From: Ahaetulla prasina
Lineage: Eukaryota; Chordata; Lepidosauria; Squamata; Colubridae
Direction of reading: 5' to 3'
DNA: 64,000 bases
Assembly (NCBI RefSeq): GCF_028640845.1
Contig: NC_080546.1
Location: forward strand, 53,703,409 to 53,767,408
Shown piece after piece: positions 45,078-55,850 of this stretch; the stretch's first letter is position 1, and every line of letters starts with the position of its first letter. Below the pieces are notes generated by a model, which had not been told where the DNA came from, did no database searches, and saw only the letters and a list, made by a program, of their open reading frames with translations. A program made the position numbers and the translations under genes.

Positions 45078-45871
45078 CCAGGCTTCCATGACGGCCATGG
45101 ACCTGATTCAAGTAATTGATGGCCCTACACATGGGGAGGCACACTAGATCTGATTTTTATCTCTGGACAGTGGATTAATGATCTGGTATTAGGAGATTTA
45201 GTGACGGAACCGTGTCATGGTCGGATCATTTTCTCCTTCGCCTGGACTTTCAGACCGCCGCTCACCACCGCAGGGAGACGGAGCCAATGCGTTGGTTCCG
45301 CCCCAGGCGCCTTTCCTGAGGATCTTGCCCACGGCACGACTGAAGAACTAGTTGCGGCCTGGGAGCGGGCTGGCTGGGGCTTTGGACCGTGTCGTGCCTT
45401 TGATGCCTCTGACCCGGCGAGATCTCACTTGGCTCCCTGGTTCTCTGAGGAGCTGAGGGAGATGAAACGCCGGAGAAGACGCCTAGAGAGTACCTGGAGG
45501 TCTAGCTGCCCGAGGCTGATCGGACACTAGTGAGTTCTTTTACTAAGACCTACCTAGTGGCAATGAGGGAGGCGAAACGCTCCTACGCTTTGGAATGAAC
45601 TTCCCCCTGGCTTACGTCAAGTGTCTGATCTTCGGACCTTTCGCCATGAGCTGAAAACGCACCTATTTATTCAAGCGGGACTGGATTGAAATTTTACTGG
45701 GGTTATTTATATTTTAAGATTTAAATTTGTTTTAAAATTTGGGCCACATTATAATATGTTTTTTTAACTTTCTCTTAATGTTTATATATTGAATTTTATT
45801 TGGCTGTACACCGCCCTGAGTCCTTCGGGAGAAGGGCGGTATAAAAATCGAAATAAATAAATAAATAAATA
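45067..45871 (+). mobile_element. Internally deleted L2-clade LINE
   Basis: 45067-45590 follows the L2 at 41543-42110 closely: same endonuclease C-terminus and linker, small indels and one ~38-bp deletion at 45312. At CTCCTACGCT it jumps to the C-terminus (LPPGLRQVSDLRTFRHELKT-like text), the GCCCTGAGTCCTTCGGG hairpin and an AAAT tail. The whole RT domain is missing. The two parental sites share TCCTACG, so the deletion ran through a short identity. It retains CpGs that the 42-kb copy has lost, so it is not a recent copy of that L2. Confidence 0.9.
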
Positions 45872-46224
45872 AAAATTTGACAGAAGAAGCTAATTCAGTA
45901 GATGAGAATAATAAGCAAAGCCAAGAGTGTAAAAGATATTCTGCACTAATAAAACTTAGAAATGGTTTTATAGTACCTGGGAGGAAAAGGGGGTCCAAAG
46001 CATCACAGATAGGAAACAAAAAGAACAAAGGCAGTGTACGTAATTCTATTCTTTTATGAATAACTACTCTTCAATAGTTGTGGTAGTTTGATTCATCAGT
46101 ACTGTACAGAATCGAATAAATGTAGAATGATTGGACTATTAGTACATGAAATGTGCTTTTAGCAAGAATCAGAAATATGACAAAACGATTTCTAAAACTT
46201 ACTGAGGCCAATGACAATCTCTTT
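45872..46224. other. Unassigned spacer
   Basis: AT-rich DNA between the L2 tail and the GATA array. Small open frame 45877-46059 without recognisable features. Confidence 0.4.
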
Positions 46225-46225
46225 T

Positions 46226-46291
<66 letters not shown>

Positions 46292-46305
46292 AAGAAAGAA
46301 AGAAA
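46225..46305. repeat. GATA microsatellite followed by AAAG units
   Basis: About 17 GATA units and then four AAAG units end directly at the Rex1 3' terminus. It is probably an expanded tail of that LINE. Confidence 0.95.
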
Positions 46306-47652
46306 GAATTCTTTATTGGCCAAGTGTGATTGGACACACAAGGAATTTGTCTTTGGTGCATACGCTCTCAATGCACATAAAAAGACAAGATACATTTGTC
46401 AAGAACCATAAGGTACAACACTTAATGATAGTCATAGCGTACAAATAAGCATTCAAATCATACTAGGAAACAATTAGTATAAATTGTAAGGATACAGCAA
46501 CCAGTTACAGTCATACAGCCATAAGTGGAAGGAGATGGGTGATAGGAATAATAGTAATGCAACCTTAGTGAATAGTTTGACAATTTGAGAGAATTATTTG
46601 TTTAGCAGAGTGATGGCATTTGGGAAAAAACTGTTCTTGTGTCTAGTTTTTCTGGTGTGGAGTGCTCTATAGCATCATTTTGAGGATAGGAGTTGAGACA
46701 ATTTATGTCCAGGATGCGGGGGATCTGTAAATATTTTCACAGTCCTCTTTTTGACTCCTGCACTATACAGGTCCTCAATGGAAGACAGGTTGGTAGTAAT
46801 TGTTTTTTCTGCAGTTCTAATTATCCTCTGAAGTCTGTGTCTGTCTTGTAGGGTAGCAGACCAAACCAGACAGTTATAGAGGTGCAGATGACAGACTCAA
46901 TAATTCCTCTATAGAATTGTATCTTGGGCAGTTCGAGCTTCCTGAGTTGGCGCAGAAAGAACATACTTTGTTGTGCTTTTTTGATGATGTTTTTGATGTT
47001 GGCTGTTCATTTTAGGTCATGAGATATGGTAGAACCTAGAAATGTGAAGGTCTCTACTGTTGATACTGTGTTGTCTAGTATTGTGAGAGATGGTAGAAGG
47101 ATTTCTCCTAAAGTCTACCACCATTTCTACGCTTTTGAGTGTGTTCAGTTCCAGATTGTTTGGGTCGCACCACGAGGCTAGTTGTTCAACCTCCCGTCTG
47201 CATGCGGATTCATCATTGTCTTGAATGAGACTGATCACTGTTGTGTCATCTTCAGTAGTTTAACAGATGGATTGTTAGAGATGCAGTCATTGGTATATAG
47301 AGAGAAGTGGAGACAGCACACAGCCTTGTGGGCTCCTGTGCTAATTGTACAGGTATCTGATGTGATTTTGCCTAGCTTCACCTGCTGCTTCCTGTCTTTT
47401 AGGAAGCTTGTGATCCACTTACAAGTGTGTTCAGGTACTGCTAGCTGATTTAGTTTAGTTAGAAGAATGTCCAGTATGATGGTATTGAATGCTGAACTGA
47501 AGTATACAAAGAGGACCCTTGCGTAGCTCTTAGGATATTCAAGATGTTGTAGGATGTATTGCAGATCCATATTAACAGCATCATCTGTCGATCTATTTAT
47601 TTGCTTGGTATGCAAATTGCAGGGAGTCTAACAGCGGATCCGTGATGGATAT
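46305..47652 (-). mobile_element. Rex1-type LINE, partial
   Basis: Minus-strand coding runs from DPLLDSLQFAYQANK (~47640) through NRSTDDAVNMDLQYILQHL, VLFVYFSSAFNTI (motif A; the expected VDF is VYF here, so the catalytic Asp is changed) and ISTGAHKAVC (damaged PQG block) to NNLELNTLKSVEMVVDFRRN (~47100). The FADD block is destroyed by a short deletion. The 3' non-coding region ends at the GATA array. 5' truncated and inactive. Confidence 0.9.
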
Positions 47653-47829
47653 AATTATTATATCAAAAGAAAAAATAAAATTGTCCCACATGTTCTTAGA
47701 AAATCTAGAAGAAATTCAAATTTTTGGTGAGTTTATCTATTCTTCATCCATGGAGGACAATCAAAAGGGAAAGAAGGATACTGCAAGGGAACGACCATTT
47801 ATAAAAATGGTAAAATTTGTTTTGAGGAA
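47653..47829. other. Unassigned spacer
   Basis: Short AT-rich interval between repeats; no feature recognised. Confidence 0.4.
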
Positions 47830-48235
47830 CCAGTACAGATAGCTCTTGTGACCACAATTCAGAATGGAACTTCCATTGCTAAGTGATGGGACAGTTAAAT
47901 GTGTCTGATTTTACTACCTTTATTGACATGGCCAATGAGGAAATCACCATGGTTGTCAAGTGAATCATGTGTTCATTAAGTGAATCCAGCTTTCCCATTT
48001 ACTTTGCTTGTTAGAAGCCCCCTGGAAAGGATGTAAATAGTGACCATATGACCCCAAGATATTGCAGCCATTGTTAATGTATGCAGGTTGTCAAGCATCA
48101 ACTTTAATCACATGACTGCAGAGATAATTCAAGTCATAAGTGCAAAGACAGGTTGTAAGTCACATTTTTAGCACCATTGTAACTTTGAAGAGTCAAACGA
48201 ATGGCCATAAGTCTAGGGTTACCTGTATCTGAGTT
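47830..48235 (+). mobile_element. Snake TIR repeat, most complete copy
   Basis: TTGTGACCACAATTCAG, TTGTCAAGTGAATCATG, TTTGCTTGTTAGAAG, ACCATATGACCCCAAG and AAGTCTAGGGTTACCTGTAT follow the layout of the family also seen at 5230 and 17828. The terminal CTAGGGTTACCTGTAT mirrors the CAGGTAATCCTTG start at 5236. Confidence 0.55.
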
Positions 48236-48489
48236 GTTCAGATAAATCACTGCTGGCATAAGTCAGCTGGCATATCACAAATTGGTGCAAATAAAAATAA
48301 AACATATTTAGCAAAAGAATGCCAGGTGCCTCATCAAGATGTCTTGATAATGGGACGGACTTTATTATCTGACATCATTTGAGAGACAAAATATGTGAAA
48401 CATATTGCTGCAGTCCTTCCAGGCAATGTCCAACTTCTCTTGCTGACGTCCTGTGGAGGACTAACACCTTAATTGCAGACTGGAGTAGC

Positions 48490-50612
48490 TTGGATTCAAT
48501 CATGCATATGAGGACAACCTGTGTTCATGAATGCCAGAAGCCCTCTAGTTTTCTGAACAATTGTATGAGATGAAATGGGTGTAGAGAATTTCTGGAAGAA
48601 GACAGACTCTTATTAAAAACCAATAAGACCTTTTGTAAAGATTTGATTTATATAGTGATAAATGCAGGAAAACAAGCTTATTTTTCTGTTCCTATCTCAT
48701 CTACAAATATAAATAGCTATCCAGCAGTCCTGTTCTTAATTACTAGGACCCATCTTAATAAGGAAGGCCTGGGGAACTCGTGCAGGATCTTTATTTTAAG
48801 CAGCTGCTGAATATTGTTCAGATCCTCTCAGGATCAATTCTGGCTGGACAGGTCCTATATACTTACTGAGGCACATTCTTCCCTCCTTATTTAGAGACAA
48901 TCTTTGATTGATCCTGAGGAAATGGACAGGGTTCTGAGGCTCTATGTTCTGTGTTTTAGATCTATATCTTTTCTTCAAAGCCTCCCATTAGCTGATAAAT
49001 GGTTGGATCCTGTGGTGAATGCTTTTTTGTGGGATGGGACTTTTTTGCATGCTTTGAAAGAGGCCGTGAAAGATACCACAGGACTGGATAATTTCCATCC
49101 AGTCTTCAACCTTCCATTTTTAGGAAAAGAGGATGAGAGGATGGATAAGCAGGGTTATAGTGCCAAATCAGCATTTGAAGCTTTTGATGATACCTTTGGA
49201 GAGTTTTGGGATGGTGTCACTGGTTCACTCAGTGGCTTTTAGAATAGAATAGAATTTTTTATTGGCCAAGTGTGATTGGACACACAAGGAATTTGTCTTG
49301 GTGCATATGCTCTCAGTGTACATAAAAGAAAAGATACATTCATCAAGATACAACATTTACAACACGATTGATGATCAGTATATCAATATAAATCATAAGG
49401 ATTACCAGCAACAAGTTACAGTCATACAGTCATAAGTGGAAAGAGATTGGTGATGGGAACTATGAGAAGATTAATAGTAGTGCAGATTCAGTAAATAGTT
49501 TGACAGTGTTGATGGAATTATTTGTTTAGCAGAGTGATGGCCTTCGGGAAATTATTTGTTTAGCAGAGTGATGGAATTATTTGTTTAGCAGAGTGGTGAC
49601 CTTCGGGAAAAAACTGTTCTTGTGTCTAGTTGTTCTGGTGTGCAGTGCTCTATAGCGTCGTTTCGAGGGTAGGAGTTGAAACAGTTTATATCCAGGATGC
49701 GAGGGGTCTGTAAATATTTTCACGGCCCTTTTCTTGATTCGTGCAGTATACAGGTCTTCAATGGAAGGCAGGTTGGTAGCAATTATTTTTTCTGCAGTTC
49801 TAATTATCCTCTGAAGTCTGTGTTTTTCTTGTTGGGTTGCAGAAACAAACCAGACAGTTATAGAGGTGCAAATGACAGACTCAGTAATTCCTCTGTAGAA
49901 CTGAATCAGCAGCTCCTTGGGCAGTTTGAGCTTACTGAGTTGGCGCAGAAAGAACATTCTTTGTTGTCCTTTTTTCATGATGTTTTTGATGTTGGCTGTC
50001 CATTTTAGATCTTGCGATATGATAGAACCTAGAAATTTAAAGGTTTCTACTGTTGATACTGTGTTGTCTAGTATTGTGAGAGGTGGAAGTATGGAAGGGT
50101 TTCTCCTAAAGTCTACCACCATTTCTACGGTTTTGAGTTTGTTCAGTTCCAGATTGTTTTGATTGCACCACAAGGCTAGTCGTTCGACCTCTTGTCTATA
50201 TGTGGATTCGTCATTGTCTTGAATGAGACCAATCACTCTTGTGTCATCTGCGAACTTCAGCAGCTTAACAGATGGATCGTTGGAGATGCAGCCATCGGTA
50301 TACAGAGAGAAGAGAAGTGGGGCAAGCACACAGCCTTGGGGGGGCCCTGTGCTAATTGTACAGGTATTTGATGTGATCTTGCTTAGCTTCACCTGCTGCT
50401 TCCTGTTTGTTAGGAAGCTTGTGATCCACTTACAAGTCTGTTCCGGTACCTGTAGCTTTTTAGTATCACTGCTCATGGTATCCCTTTGGACTGGCTTAGG
50501 GGGTTGGAGTGGGAAGCACAATTTTTCAGTAGCTCTTCTTCTTTCTCCTCCTCCAAAGTCAGTTTCAGTTTTCACTAGTGAGAAGAAGAGATCTAGACTT
50601 AAACCTGCTATA
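48490..50612 (+). pseudogene. Old L2-clade LINE, split by a Rex1 insertion
   Basis: The first part (48490-49240) reads, with frameshifts, as linker (AVLFLITRTHLNKEGLGN-like) and then RT: GTFLHALKEAVKD, NFHPVFNLPFLGKED, and decayed motif A text up to CAGTGGCTTTT. The second part resumes at 50461 with TAGTATCACTGCTCATGG, corresponding to GATACCATCGACCATGG of the L2 at 42.8 kb, and runs to about 50612. The intervening 49241-50452 is Rex1. Heavily mutated. Confidence 0.75.
49241..50454 (-). mobile_element. Rex1-type LINE inserted in the old L2
   Basis: The 3' end is AGAATAGAATAGAATTTTTT followed by ATTGGCCAAGTG, the snake Rex1 tail; the 5' truncation is at 50452. Flanking TGGCTTTT (49233-49240) and TAGCTTTT (50453-50460) differ at one base and look like the target duplication, and the L2 resumes after it. 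A 25-bp unit (AATTATTTGTTTAGCAGAG...) is tandemly triplicated at 49516-49595 around the stop codon region. Confidence 0.9.
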
Positions 50613-50671
50613 TGGAATTTGTTGTTGCTAGTTGCGAAGTCATGTCCAACCCATTGTGACCCCATGGACAA
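49577..50671 (-). pseudogene. Chimeric 364-codon frame: BovB tail, antisense L2, Rex1 RT
   Basis: Codons 1-12 (MSMGSQWVGHDF) are the end of a BovB frame. Codons ~18-72 come from the antisense of the old L2. From codon ~73 it is Rex1 RT: QTCKWITSFLTNRKQQVKL, STGPPQGCVLAPLLFSLYTD (motif B), LLKFADDTRVIGLIQ (catalytic FADD), NLELNKLKTVEMVVDFRRNP and FKFLGSIISQDLKW, to the natural C-terminus HKNSFFPKVTTLLNK. The Rex1 part has no internal stop, but the first RT motifs including motif A are missing, so no active polymerase is expected. The join across three elements is accidental. Confidence 0.85.
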
Positions 50672-51045
50672 CGTTCCTCCAGGCCTTCCTATCCTCTATC
50701 ATCCTCTGGAGTCCATTTAAACTCATGCCTATTGCTTCAGTGTCTCCATCCAGCCACCTCATTCTCTGTCGTCCCTTTCTTCTTTTGCCTCAATCTTTCC
50801 CAGCGTTAGGCTCTTCTCCAGTGAGTCCTTCCTGCTCATTAGGTGGCCAAAGTATTTCAGTTTCATCTTCAGGATCTGGCCTTCTAAAGAGCAGTCAGGG
50901 TTGATCTCCTCTAGTTGTTCGCCTTGCAGTCCAAAGAACTCGCAGGAGTCTTCTCCAGCACAAGAGTTCAAAGGCCTCAATTCTTTGGTGCTCAGCCTTT
51001 CTTATGGTCCAACTATATGGAATACCATACGCTTTAATTTTGGCC
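50618..51045 (-). mobile_element. BovB (RTE-clade) LINE 3' end
   Basis: Minus-strand frames give SWTIRKAEHQRIEAFELLCW, RRLLRVLWTARRTTRGDQP, then INPDCSLEGQILKMKLKYFGH and RKDSLEKSLTLGKIEAKEER, the well-known BovB C-terminus. The frame is broken between these blocks. The GTTGTTGTTGC-like tail at 50620 is the antisense of its short A/C-rich 3' end. 5' truncated at about 51045, where copy C of the duplicated segment begins. Confidence 0.92.
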
Positions 51046-52335
51046 ATGTGGAGTTGTTCTGCAGTGACTTGGTGGCAGCGAGATGCAAGGGTACACTTCA
51101 AAAATTTTCAGCAAGGAGTTCTCTGCCCGGTTGGTAGTATGTAGTAGTAAATGTAGTCATTTTGGGTGTGGCCTAGTCGGCTTCCTGCACCATGGTGGGA
51201 GGTGTTTTTGCCCTCCCTGGGCAAAAAATGCCCTCCCTGGGCTCCAGAGGCTTTCCTCAAGCCTCCGGGAGGGCGAAAACGGCCTCCCCAGGCTCCAGAG
51301 GCCTGTTTCCAGCCTTCCTGAACTTCCAGTAGGCCCGTTTTCCACCCTCTCCAAGCCTTCACACACGCCCTGCATTTACCTGTATCCAAAACAAGCCACG
51401 GGGGAACTCCTGGGAAAGGCGGGGTGGGTGGGGCCAGCCAGGAGTGGGATTTGGGGGTTTGCCAAACTGCACAGAATCTTAACTAGAGGTTCTCCTGGAC
51501 CCTTGGGAACCCACAGCAGTCCACCCCTGGCGAGATGTCAGAGGTGAGCTGGCCATGTTGAGTTGTCCTAGATCCAAGGAGAAGAGCCAAACAGAAAATT
51601 AAATAGCTGGGCTTCTTTGATGTTACTTTCATCACCAGGAGGTGCTGCATCACTGGTTTCATCCTTATTGAGACTTTTCAGATGCATGTAGCTATGCCTG
51701 AAGAGTTTCAGTAAACGGAAAGCCAATCACAAAGTGCCTCCTTGTGGTCAGTGTAATTGAAAACAATGCTTAGAATATACAATATGAAAACACAGAAATT
51801 CCTCCTCCCCCAGAGGGGCAAGCAGAAGTCAGGTAAAACCTTGTAAATGAAGGCATGACATAATGGAACATCTGTATTGCTGTTCTCTGTCAGATCAAAG
51901 GAAGATGGACTGATTGTGCAAACCATTCTGAAACGCTTCTAATGATATTATTAATTGTGCAGATTTATATTGTAAAAAGAATTCGGTTTCATACCCTAGT
52001 CCCAAGATACTTAGGGGCATTTACCCCAGATGCAATATAGCTCTATAACTAAAAAAAACCCTATGCAATATCCAAGTACAGATACCACATCCAGGAATCA
52101 AAATGCTGCAATCTGTATTAGCTGCAGCCTCATTACCAAGTACATTACAATTAACTAAATATGAGATCACCAGTGTATAAACAATGACAAGACATCCTGT
52201 TAAAGAAAGGACACAAATCATAGAAGCCACTATTTCTTCAACTGGCAAACAATTTAGGAGCGTGCACACACCAATCCACAGCCCAAGCTACATACTTATT
52301 AAAGAACCCATCCTGTTTATTACAAAAAGTTCCCA
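51041..52335. repeat. Duplicated segment, copy C (empty for the large hAT)
   Basis: Matches copy A from TGGCCATGTGGAGTT onward and is visibly more diverged than A is from B. It contains a single CATGTAGC (51685-51692) where copy A holds the 3.5-kb composite. It carries 98 bases at 52024-52121 that A and B lack, and a different hAT element at 51086-51529. It is therefore an outgroup to A and B. Confidence 0.9.
51086..51529. mobile_element. Non-autonomous hAT element, 444 bp, perfect 8-bp TSD
   Basis: GCGAGATG occurs at 51078-51085 and 51530-51537. Copy A has one uninterrupted GCGAGATG at the same place (about 34197-34204). The ends CAAGGGTACACT and AGTCCACCCCTG form an imperfect 12-bp inverted repeat. 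GC-rich interior with GCCTCCGGGAGGGCG-type phrases and no transposase. Confidence 0.93.
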
Positions 52336-53430
52336 GTCAAATTTTCCATATAGATTAAATTTGAACATATCATTTTAAGAATAATGAACAGCAAACCTTA
52401 ATAAATACTCCCTTTCTAGATATACTTTCTTACTATGTGTGATGTGATTATATGAAACTGAAAAAGATGTTACCTTATTTATTTTGTATGTTCCCACTAA
52501 CCAATCTGAATTAGTAATACTTATCTGAATGAGATGCTACAATAAGATTTTGCAGTATGATTTAAGTTTTAGGTTAGTTACCTTTCCATCCTGTTTTGGC
52601 ACAGTTTTAAAAGAGCTTCAAAGCTTTGAACTCAAAACAGCTCAAAGAATTTTCAATTAGTTTTATGGTTGACCCTAATCATGCTTTATATATTATCATA
52701 TGCTTATGTATAACCTCTTTAGATTTTCTCTCTATGGCAGTGCTGGAGTGGGAACAGGTGCATAGCACAAATACATGGTTCCTGCGCATAATGCTACAAT
52801 TTAGTTAATTAAATCTTATTTTATTTTCTGAATAAAGTACTATATTATAGCCTATTCAATAAACCATAGTTAAAAGAGACCATAATTTAATGTAAATTCA
52901 GCCATATAAGTAAATTAACCTATGCTAGGTAAAAGTAATCAATGCATTTTATAGCTTTGCATGATATGTAAATATAAACAGGGCATATAGTTTTGAGAAA
53001 TAAGCATGGATAATTTAGGGTTAGATAGGTGTCAGAGAAGCAATCTAAATAATATGGAAGAGGAATAATTACTTGACTAGCATTCAACTAAGATAAGGAC
53101 ATAAGTCTTAAACTCTCCTTGTAACCACACTTTTCCTATTAAGCACAGCATATTTCTTTCATTTTTCACTTTACATATTTTCACAATATAGAATAGAACA
53201 TACTGGATCATCCTAAAGATAAAACTTAAGATTTTTGTTGTTTTTAATCAAAAGATAGACCTTCACCTTCTACTAGCTTTTACTAGTTTCTTTTGCAAAT
53301 ATCATTCCCTCTGTCCCTAAAGCCTTAAAAAGCGGAACAGCTAAGGTTGATAACTCACTAGACAATTACTCAAAGCTTCTTTCTAACAGCTTTAAAAAGA
53401 ACTTCAAGGAGGCAGGAAACTGTATAAAGC
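52336..53430. other. Unassigned AT-rich stretch
   Basis: No gene or repeat boundary recognised. Confidence 0.45.
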
Positions 53431-53440
53431 CATCACAAAA

Positions 53441-53950
53441 ATGACAGAAGATATGGCGGCCTCTGCACTGGATGACTCTTTCTCCTGTGAGACAGAAAAA
53501 AAAGCTTTTGAATATACCATAGAAACCATTATAGATCTACAATCAAACCTTCAAAATCTGGAAAATCACAACAGCAGATCAAATATTAGAATCTATGAGA
53601 TTCCAACACAAGAATGTGTTCATTTTTTTAAATTACTCAGATTAAAGACCCATGCCTAGTTTTGAAGGTCATCAATAAATACACTCAACATACAAAAGGA
53701 ATACTTTACTCAAAAATACAGAATTCACAACTGAGCTTATTAAAGTAATACATTACCTTTAACATAACAAAGAACAAAAATAAGGAATACAATGAGGGAA
53801 TAAAAAGGCATATAACTAGAGCTGTTTCAATGCTTATATCCAGAGAGCATACCTAATATAAACAAAAAAAACTTTGGAATTTCACTGATTAATTGAAGAA
53901 GGCATGAATTTCATGCAAGCTTTTATGTTTCAAAGAACTTGAGGTTTCAT
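53441..53950 (+). pseudogene. L1 ORF1 remnant
   Basis: The frame 53441-53659 includes LQSNLQNLENHNSRSNIRIY followed by EIPTQE, the coiled-coil end and start of the RNA-recognition region of L1 ORF1 (typically LE..NRR.N.RI.GIPE). Downstream text is broken by stops. ORF2 of this copy is not adjacent. Confidence 0.6.
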
Positions 53951-54081
53951 TTAATTAACCAGTACTAAAGAATAATTAGAGCTGGGTAAAACAATACTCT
54001 CTAAATAAACAATACTGCTAAATTTATAATCTGGATACATTTCTTTGTTCCAGCAGAAATATCAGTGTACTGGCTTGATGG

Positions 54082-54084
<3 letters not shown>

Positions 54085-54114
<30 letters not shown>
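54085..54114. repeat. CA dinucleotide microsatellite
   Basis: Fifteen CA units. Confidence 0.95.
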
Positions 54115-54116
<2 letters not shown>

Positions 54117-54382
54117 TGATTTTGTGATTCATAATAGTTGTGGGTTTTTTTATTTGTGGGGGAGGAGGGAGATTCAACCACAGCTGAAGGACAGAGTTTT
54201 TCCAATGTCAAAATTTGATTTGTTAGCTACAATAGCAACTATTTCATCCCTGTTACAGTTAAATTATTTAGGGTCAAGGTATTGAGTCTTCTGTTTTATT
54301 ATAAAATAAATCTTTGAACTTTTAAAGACAAAAAAGTATTGAAAGCAATACAAATGTAATATCTTGTGTATTATACTATATG

Positions 54383-54790
54383 TGTTAACCCAACACGGTA
54401 GACCAGGAAACCAATTGCACAGAAAGTCTAGAGTTCTTTATTGAAATGTGACACACTATAGTAATAAAATCTTGCAAGTCTGCTTGTGTTTTACCTTCTG
54501 CCTTCTTATATACCATGGGTATGGTGGAACAAGCTTAAGCATCTTTCTAATATTATCCCATTTCTGAGGCTTAAGGAATGCTTCTAACACCTTGTTGTTT
54601 CTGTGAAGGCTTCTGAAAAATCCCCTCAAGGCCATCATAATCAGACTCTACAATATGTTGCTCATTATGTGGCTAGTTATCTTCAGCTGGAACTCAATTT
54701 TTTCTCCAAAGATACTAGTATGAGATCATTAGCATATTTAGGAAGAGGGAGGGGAAGACAAATGATGAAGTATATGTTGCAATCTTAACC
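54383..54790 (-). mobile_element. LTR-like block
   Basis: On the minus strand, a TATA box (GGTATATAAGAAGGCAG, near 54510) is followed about 75 bases on by AATAAAGAAC (near 54437) and a terminus GGTTAACA at 54383. This promoter-to-signal order is typical of an LTR. The 5' boundary and target duplication could not be fixed, and nothing internal is attached. Confidence 0.45.
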
Positions 54791-54949
54791 CTTTGTCCAC
54801 TTGGGCCATGAAGCTGCACACTAGGAGCAGCAGAGCATGCATAATGATATCCCAAAGCATATGCTTGATGAAAACTCAGCTTCCTGAAAATACCCCAATA
54901 TGACTTCCTTAGTTATTGGTTAAAATTAATCTTTCCAAATAATTCTTTG

Positions 54950-55850
54950 ACTCAACTGATCTTAGCCGATGAGCTTGCTACTTGGGAAAAAACCCTTAGC
55001 CTTCAATCCAAATTATTATGGCATATCAGATCAATGTTTGATTATTCCAGACTTGAGAAAGCAATCCATGAAGTTTAACTGCAAGTCTAAGTAGGACTTG
55101 CACAGAGAGAAGCAAAGATTCTTATAAATGGAATAAACCTTTCTCCTTGCTTATTATTCATTGCCCTGTATAGACTCAATACTTTTCTATCAATGGTCTT
55201 GAAATAAAGTTTAAACAATACACTGCCATAAGATTATTTGTGCATTTTCCTAGAAGCAGCAATCAAGACATTTTTGCATATTCTATTATACTGTCCTTCT
55301 TATACATCATAGTGCTGTAAATTATTAAGGCCTCTGCTAACTTCCCACTTCAGTTGTAGGATGACGATAATGCTCTATTTTTGTTAGTAGGTCTATAGAA
55401 ATCTCCACAAAGGTTGCCAAATTTTGATTATGATTGATGTAAGTTGGTTTTAGGTTCAATACTGGCAATGTCTGCTATCTGATTTACTTCTGTCTAGTCT
55501 GTAATGCTATCAATTTCTTTAGTTTTTTTCTGCTGCTTTGCTTTTATCTGACCATAATATTTGATATTTTTATCATTTATGAAAAGTAAGCTGTAACTAA
55601 CATTAACTAGCTATTTAGCTAATCTTTTCCTCAAGAAATGAGTCAATTTAATGACTTTCTCTCCAGTATAAAATAATTTAATCTAGTTTATCTTTGTTCA
55701 TAATTCTAGTCATTATGTTTTATTCACGTCTTCATTTTTGGGTTTTATTACTTTACTTTGCCACTGTTTGCCAGGTCACTATTTTATTAATAGTAAGTTG
55801 CCTGAACTGAGATGGGCAATAAATAAATTTGATAAATAAATAAAGAGTAC
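54950..55850 (+). pseudogene. LINE C-terminal remnant, unassigned family
   Basis: Plus-strand text with frameshifts includes CTRLEKAIHEV-like helices, LLIIHCPV-type cysteine-containing text near 55280 and a 3' tail GAGATGGGCAATAAATAAAT at about 55810. It resembles the LINE at 61.1-62.5 kb (same C-terminal layout). No open frame. Confidence 0.45.

Noticed and set aside
45732..46395. Small frames with Ser/Ile/Tyr/Leu repeats near the GATA array
   Set aside because: Translations of GATA units and Rex1 3' non-coding sequence.
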